Shown here in pieces: positions 5,572-7,584 of a stretch of DNA of 7,584 bases. Every line of letters begins with the position of its first letter. Within the stretch, counting starts at the first letter, position 1. The stretch lies in contig HF986013.1 in NCBI GenBank assembly GCA_000431015.1, forward strand, positions 6,501 to 14,084, read 5' to 3'. Position numbers and translations under genes: made by a program. The DNA is from Alistipes sp. CAG:514 (GTDB taxonomy: Bacteria; Bacteroidota; Bacteroidia; Bacteroidales; UBA932). The notes under the pieces are model-generated. The model made no database searches and was not told the origin of the DNA. It saw only the letters and a program-made list of their open reading frames with translations.

Positions 5572-5985
5572 TCACTTTGAATATATACTTTCTAATTCCG
5601 ACTTTGAGAACATCCTGAAACGTGCCTGCCAATAAGCGGATTTCTCACCGTCGAACTCACCACGATCAATCTCCGACTCCTTGCCGACCCTGTGCAGGAT
5701 CGTGTTGTTGCCATCCCCCATATGCTCATCCCAAGTGAGTTCCGCGAACGGTGAATCCTGTCTCCGGCCTATGTGATGCAGCTCATATGGATCTCCGTTC
5801 GAGTCCAGAGGCGGGTACCCTTCACCGATCAAGTCAGCGTTATTGTAATCCTTCCACCTGCTCCAATCCGCCAGTTTAGTCTTAAGCCACTCCTTCCGGC
5901 AGTTGAACGCCGACCAATCAATGTCCGACCGGATAAGCGCCGGCCGTCCCCCGACCATAAAAAAACAAAATATCATAAAAAACAT
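5572..5985 (-). CDS. Orphan LHH-type HNH/EndoVII-fold nuclease
   Basis: This small protein (137 residues from the ATG at 5985) ends in a nuclease domain of the LHH group of the HNH/Endonuclease VII superfamily. The signature is GEGYPPLDSNGDPYELHHIG (54-73), with the naming L69-H70-H71, then DSPFAELTWDEH (77-88), a second LH pair (97-98), ESEIDRGEF (103-111) and YWQARF (119-123). All expected metal- and DNA-contacting histidines appear present. Such domains usually form the tips of polymorphic, contact-dependent or phage-associated toxins that cut DNA. Here it stands alone, without the long delivery part and without a visible immunity gene. The start is uncertain: the frame is open to a TTG at 6003, and ATGs occur at 5985, 5976 and 5958. 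The first residues (MFFMIFCFFMVGG) come from an A+T-rich tract that may instead be promoter, so the true protein may begin at 5958. It could be a detached toxin tip or a young domesticated gene. Confidence 0.75.
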   Translation of the reverse strand: MFFMIFCFFMVGGRPALIRSDIDWSAFNCRKEWLKTKLADWSRWKDYNNADLIGEGYPPLDSNGDPYELHHIGRRQDSPFAELTWDEHMGDGNNTILHRVGKESEIDRGEFDGEKSAYWQARFRMFSKSELESIYSK

Positions 5986-5990
5986 ATTTT
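5967..5990. repeat. A+T-rich inverted repeat at the start of the LHH gene
   Basis: AAAATAT (5967-5973) is inverted as ATATTTT (5984-5990) around a 10-nt loop. It overlaps the candidate starts of the LHH nuclease and may be part of its promoter or leader rather than coding sequence. Confidence 0.35.
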
Positions 5991-6123
5991 TACCCCCGGA
6001 CAATTACTACCGCCCGCTGAATATCCGAGGTTTTGGTTGTATTTTAGCCACGGCCTACGCAGAGTGATTCCGGACGTGTTTCCGCAACCTGCTCAAGATT
6101 CATCGGAAAGTCGGCAGAAGATT

Positions 6124-6158
6124 ATGCTTGTATAACTAATTAATAACTACTATCTTTA
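6124..6158 (+). promoter_or_regulatory. Promoter of the rpn-like gene, same layout as the upp promoter
   Basis: ATGCTTGTA (6124-6132), 18 bases, then TATCTTTA (6151-6158), one base off TAnnTTTG. The 9-mer and the spacing are identical to those of the upp promoter at 1805-1839. A start near 6165 lies after the ATG at 6158 and before the coding frame, so it explains why that ATG is not used. Confidence 0.5.
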
Positions 6159-6210
6159 TGGCTGTTAATGGATATGGCGACCTGAGTGCCTACGGCTGGG
6201 GCCGCGCACT

Positions 6211-6894
6211 TTGGAAGACGAGGGGGCTGGGTTCGGCGACGAAGTGAGCGAAGACGCGCTGCCACGGTACATCGACCCGTTGAACGACTGGGGATTCAAG
6301 AGGCTTTTCGGGACGGAGATGAACAAGGAGTTCCTTGTGGCGTTTCTGATGACGATCTTCCCGGACAAGAGGATAAAGGACATCACCTATCTGCCGACAG
6401 AGCAGCTCGGGATGGCCGCCGGGGACAGGGACGCAAGATTCGACGTGATGTGCAGGGATGAAAGTGGGGAGAAGTTCATCGTCGAGGTACAACTGGCCTA
6501 CCAGAAGCATTTCAGGGAAAGGGCACTGTACTATTCCGGGATGGCTCTGCACTCGCAGGGTGTGAAAGGCAAGAGGTGGAACTACAACATCAAAGGGGTG
6601 TATTTCGTCGGGTTGCAGAATTTCGATTTCGGCCCCGAAAGAGGCGGAGGGCTGATCCGGAGATATTCAGTCAGGGACGACAAGAACGGAGATCTGATGA
6701 CGGACAAGTTGCGGTTCGTGTTCATCGAGATCGAGCGATTCGACAAGGGACCTGACGAGCTCAAGACGAACCTTGCCAAGTGGTTCTACGTCCTGAAGAA
6801 CCTGCACCTCCTGCTGGAGCGTCCGGCTGCGTTGGTCGACAGGATATTCAGTAGGTTCTTCGAGGCGGCGGAGGTCATATCCCTTAAAGGATGA
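6211..6894 (+). CDS. Rpn/PD-(D/E)XK nuclease (PDDEXK_2 transposase-like), nuclease part; separated from its tail by a frameshift
   Basis: This 227-residue part belongs to the Rpn family (PDDEXK_2, often annotated as recombination-promoting nuclease or putative transposase), which cuts DNA. Visible motifs are the N-terminal YIDPLNDWGFKRLFGTEMNKE (20-40), the strand with the acidic residue RFDVMC (D78), the catalytic pair in IVEVQ (E92, Q94), and the C-lobe segment KLRFVFIEIERF (166-177). The TTG at 6211 is the longest plausible start; GTG at 6244, giving a short N-terminus just before PRYIDP, fits the family better. The frame stops at 6892-6894, while the family sequence continues one frame over (LKDEKQQYVSNMINERD). 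One extra G near 6889-6890 would explain it. Fused, the product would be about 300 residues, normal for the family. It is either a recently broken gene or a sequencing error; a working split gene is possible. Confidence 0.82.
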   Translation: MEDEGAGFGDEVSEDALPRYIDPLNDWGFKRLFGTEMNKEFLVAFLMTIFPDKRIKDITYLPTEQLGMAAGDRDARFDVMCRDESGEKFIVEVQLAYQKHFRERALYYSGMALHSQGVKGKRWNYNIKGVYFVGLQNFDFGPERGGGLIRRYSVRDDKNGDLMTDKLRFVFIEIERFDKGPDELKTNLAKWFYVLKNLHLLLERPAALVDRIFSRFFEAAEVISLKG

Positions 6895-6916
6895 GAAACA
6901 ACAATATGTCAGCAAT

Positions 6917-7114
6917 ATGATAAACGAACGGGATACTTACAACCAGATAGCCTACGCCAGAGAGTTCGGGCGCGAGGAAGGGCTGGAACAAGGCAAAATT
7001 GCCGAACGGGAGGCAATAGCTTTACGCTTGGTTGAGGCAAACACCCCTACGGACATCATTGTCAAGTGTACCGGCCTTGACAAGGCAGCCGTGGAAGCGC
7101 TTGCACAACAATGA
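6917..7114 (+). CDS. C-terminal tail of the Rpn-like protein as a separate ORF
   Basis: These 65 residues are the family's natural C-terminus. A helical start (MINERDTYNQIAYAREFGREEG) and a charged linker lead to a small helical domain (IAEREAIALRLVEANTPTDIIVKCTGLDKAAVEALAQQ) like the short repeat that ends many Rpn and PDDEXK_2 proteins. The frame is open back to at least 6884 and would join the nuclease part through a single-base shift. It has its own ATG at 6917. In E. coli, Rpn genes are reported to make a short C-terminal protein from an internal start that restrains the toxic full-length form. This ORF has the right content for such a product, but expression is not shown. Otherwise it is the 3' part of a broken gene. 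Confidence 0.7.
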   Translation: MINERDTYNQIAYAREFGREEGLEQGKIAEREAIALRLVEANTPTDIIVKCTGLDKAAVEALAQQ

Positions 7115-7281
7115 AACAATCGCCTTTGCCCGCAGTGGGTTGGACATTGGCATCAATCGCAACAGCGTACCGCCTCCCAGTGATACCGTGATCGCACTTT
7201 ATGAATATGGCAGCACACAACCTCGCTCCGAGCGTAATGTGGAGCCTACGGATATGCCACCTATGGTTTACGGATCCATAA
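7115..7281 (+). other. Open stretch of unknown origin after the rpn tail
   Basis: One plus-strand frame is open through this stretch to a stop at 7290-7292. It reads ETIAFARSGLDIGINRNS, then a proline-rich part (PPPSDTVIALYEYGS) and ERNVEPTDMPPMVYGSISGI. The codon choice looks coding-like, but there is no start of its own apart from one inside the rpn tail in another frame, and I do not recognise the family. It is probably a gene remnant. Confidence 0.3.
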
Positions 7282-7290
7282 GTGGCATAT
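7252..7290. repeat. 15-bp inverted repeat, 9-nt loop
   Basis: ATATGCCACCTATGG (7252-7266) pairs with CCATAAGTGGCATAT (7276-7290), 14 of 15 positions matching, around a 9-nt loop. No T-run follows in either direction. It lies exactly at the junction between the open stretch before it and the ATPase fragment after it. Confidence 0.7.
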
Positions 7291-7299
7291 AATCAAGCC

Positions 7300-7545
7300 T
7301 CACACTGGCATAGAAGCATGATCGAATGCCGCCATTTTGCAGGCTCAGAGAATATCTACAATCCATTCAGCCTACTCAACTCACTATCTGACAAGATGTT
7401 CGGCAGTTATTGGTTTGAGACTGCCACACCTACTTTCCTTATAGAACGTATTGATGGAGAATCCTATCGAAAAAACATCCTTGACAGGATGAACGAGATA
7501 GCCAGAAGTGATTTCTGGCATATCACCAGAATTTTCAGACGATAA
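7300..7545 (+). pseudogene. Fragment of an AAA-ATPase-like (PF09820-type) protein
   Basis: The frame contains RHFAGSENIYNPFSLLNSLSD and GSYWFETATPTFLIE, a highly characteristic middle segment of the large Bacteroidales AAA-ATPase-like proteins (PF09820, usually followed by a PDDEXK_9 nuclease, about 500 residues). The preceding residues (HRSMIEC) are where the family normally has a YDGYHF-like motif. That motif is damaged, and neither the N-terminal ATPase half nor the C-terminal nuclease half is present. After FLIERIDGE the similarity I can recall fades, and the frame stops at 7545. No credible start codon precedes it. It is a decayed remnant of a gene type that is often present in many copies in these genomes. 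Confidence 0.65.
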
Positions 7546-7584
7546 TATATCTGATTTTCTCGCTGCTCGGGTACTACACTCAGG

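Noticed and set aside
5773..6135. 120-residue plus-strand frame across the LHH gene
   Set aside because: It is antisense to the LHH motifs; the unopposed end after 6003 shows nothing recognisable.
6158..6246. ATG at 6158 as start of the rpn-like gene
   Set aside because: It is in another frame, hits a stop at 6245-6247, and overlaps the predicted -7 box, so it would lie upstream of the transcript start.
6883..6895. Programmed frameshifting in the rpn-like gene
   Set aside because: The site CTT AAA GGA TGA needs a +1 shift and resembles neither the prfB signal nor a slippery heptamer; a simple one-base indel is more likely.
7111..7191. A 26-residue ORF overlapping the rpn tail stop by ATGA
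   Set aside because: It is very short with no protein-like pattern; the overlap looks accidental.
1..7584. tRNA, rRNA, CRISPR arrays, intact insertion sequences
   Set aside because: No cloverleaf, no regularly spaced repeats and no complete transposase with terminal repeats was found on reading both strands.

Overview
The window looks like a chromosomal piece of a Bacteroidales bacterium of moderately high G+C (roughly half). Three things suggest this: upstream regions carry the Bacteroidetes -7 box (TAnnTTTG) and no clear Shine-Dalgarno sequences; the protein families are typical of the group (an atypical membrane Ser/Thr kinase, a small outer-membrane barrel, Rpn/PDDEXK and AAA-ATPase-like expansions); and the housekeeping genes read like Bacteroidales orthologues. 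The genus cannot be fixed from the sequence alone.

Left part, core metabolism (1-3158). The window opens inside the end of ppdK (pyruvate, phosphate dikinase), closed by a clear intrinsic terminator. A 260-bp gap before the convergent EamA-type transporter gene is mostly foldback DNA: a terminator, an 11-bp inverted repeat and a 28-bp-stem hairpin. The transporter gene is divergent from upp (uracil phosphoribosyltransferase), and the two share a 215-bp regulatory region. That region holds a palindrome made of two head-to-head -7 boxes, and a stable GAAA-capped hairpin that starts about where the upp mRNA should start. A 189-residue protein with a helix-turn-helix-like N-terminus follows upp at 12 bp, probably in the same operon.

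Middle part, envelope signalling pair (3264-5451). A secreted protein with a helical N-terminal region and a C-terminal outer-membrane-barrel-like region (minus strand) is divergent from a single-pass membrane Ser/Thr kinase (plus strand). They share a 97-bp promoter region with a -7 box for each direction. A cytoplasmic kinase with a periplasmic tail beside a barrel protein with a periplasmic helical region suggests one signalling unit across the envelope; this is inference from context.

Right part, accessory and decaying region (5452-7584). It holds an orphan LHH-type HNH nuclease (minus strand) without a visible immunity partner, and an Rpn/PD-(D/E)XK gene split by a single-base frameshift into a nuclease half and a 65-residue C-terminal tail ORF. 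It ends with an unexplained open stretch, a 15-bp inverted repeat, and a fragment of a PF09820-like AAA-ATPase. The rpn promoter uses the same 9-mer and the same spacing as the upp promoter. No tRNA, rRNA, CRISPR array or intact insertion sequence was seen.
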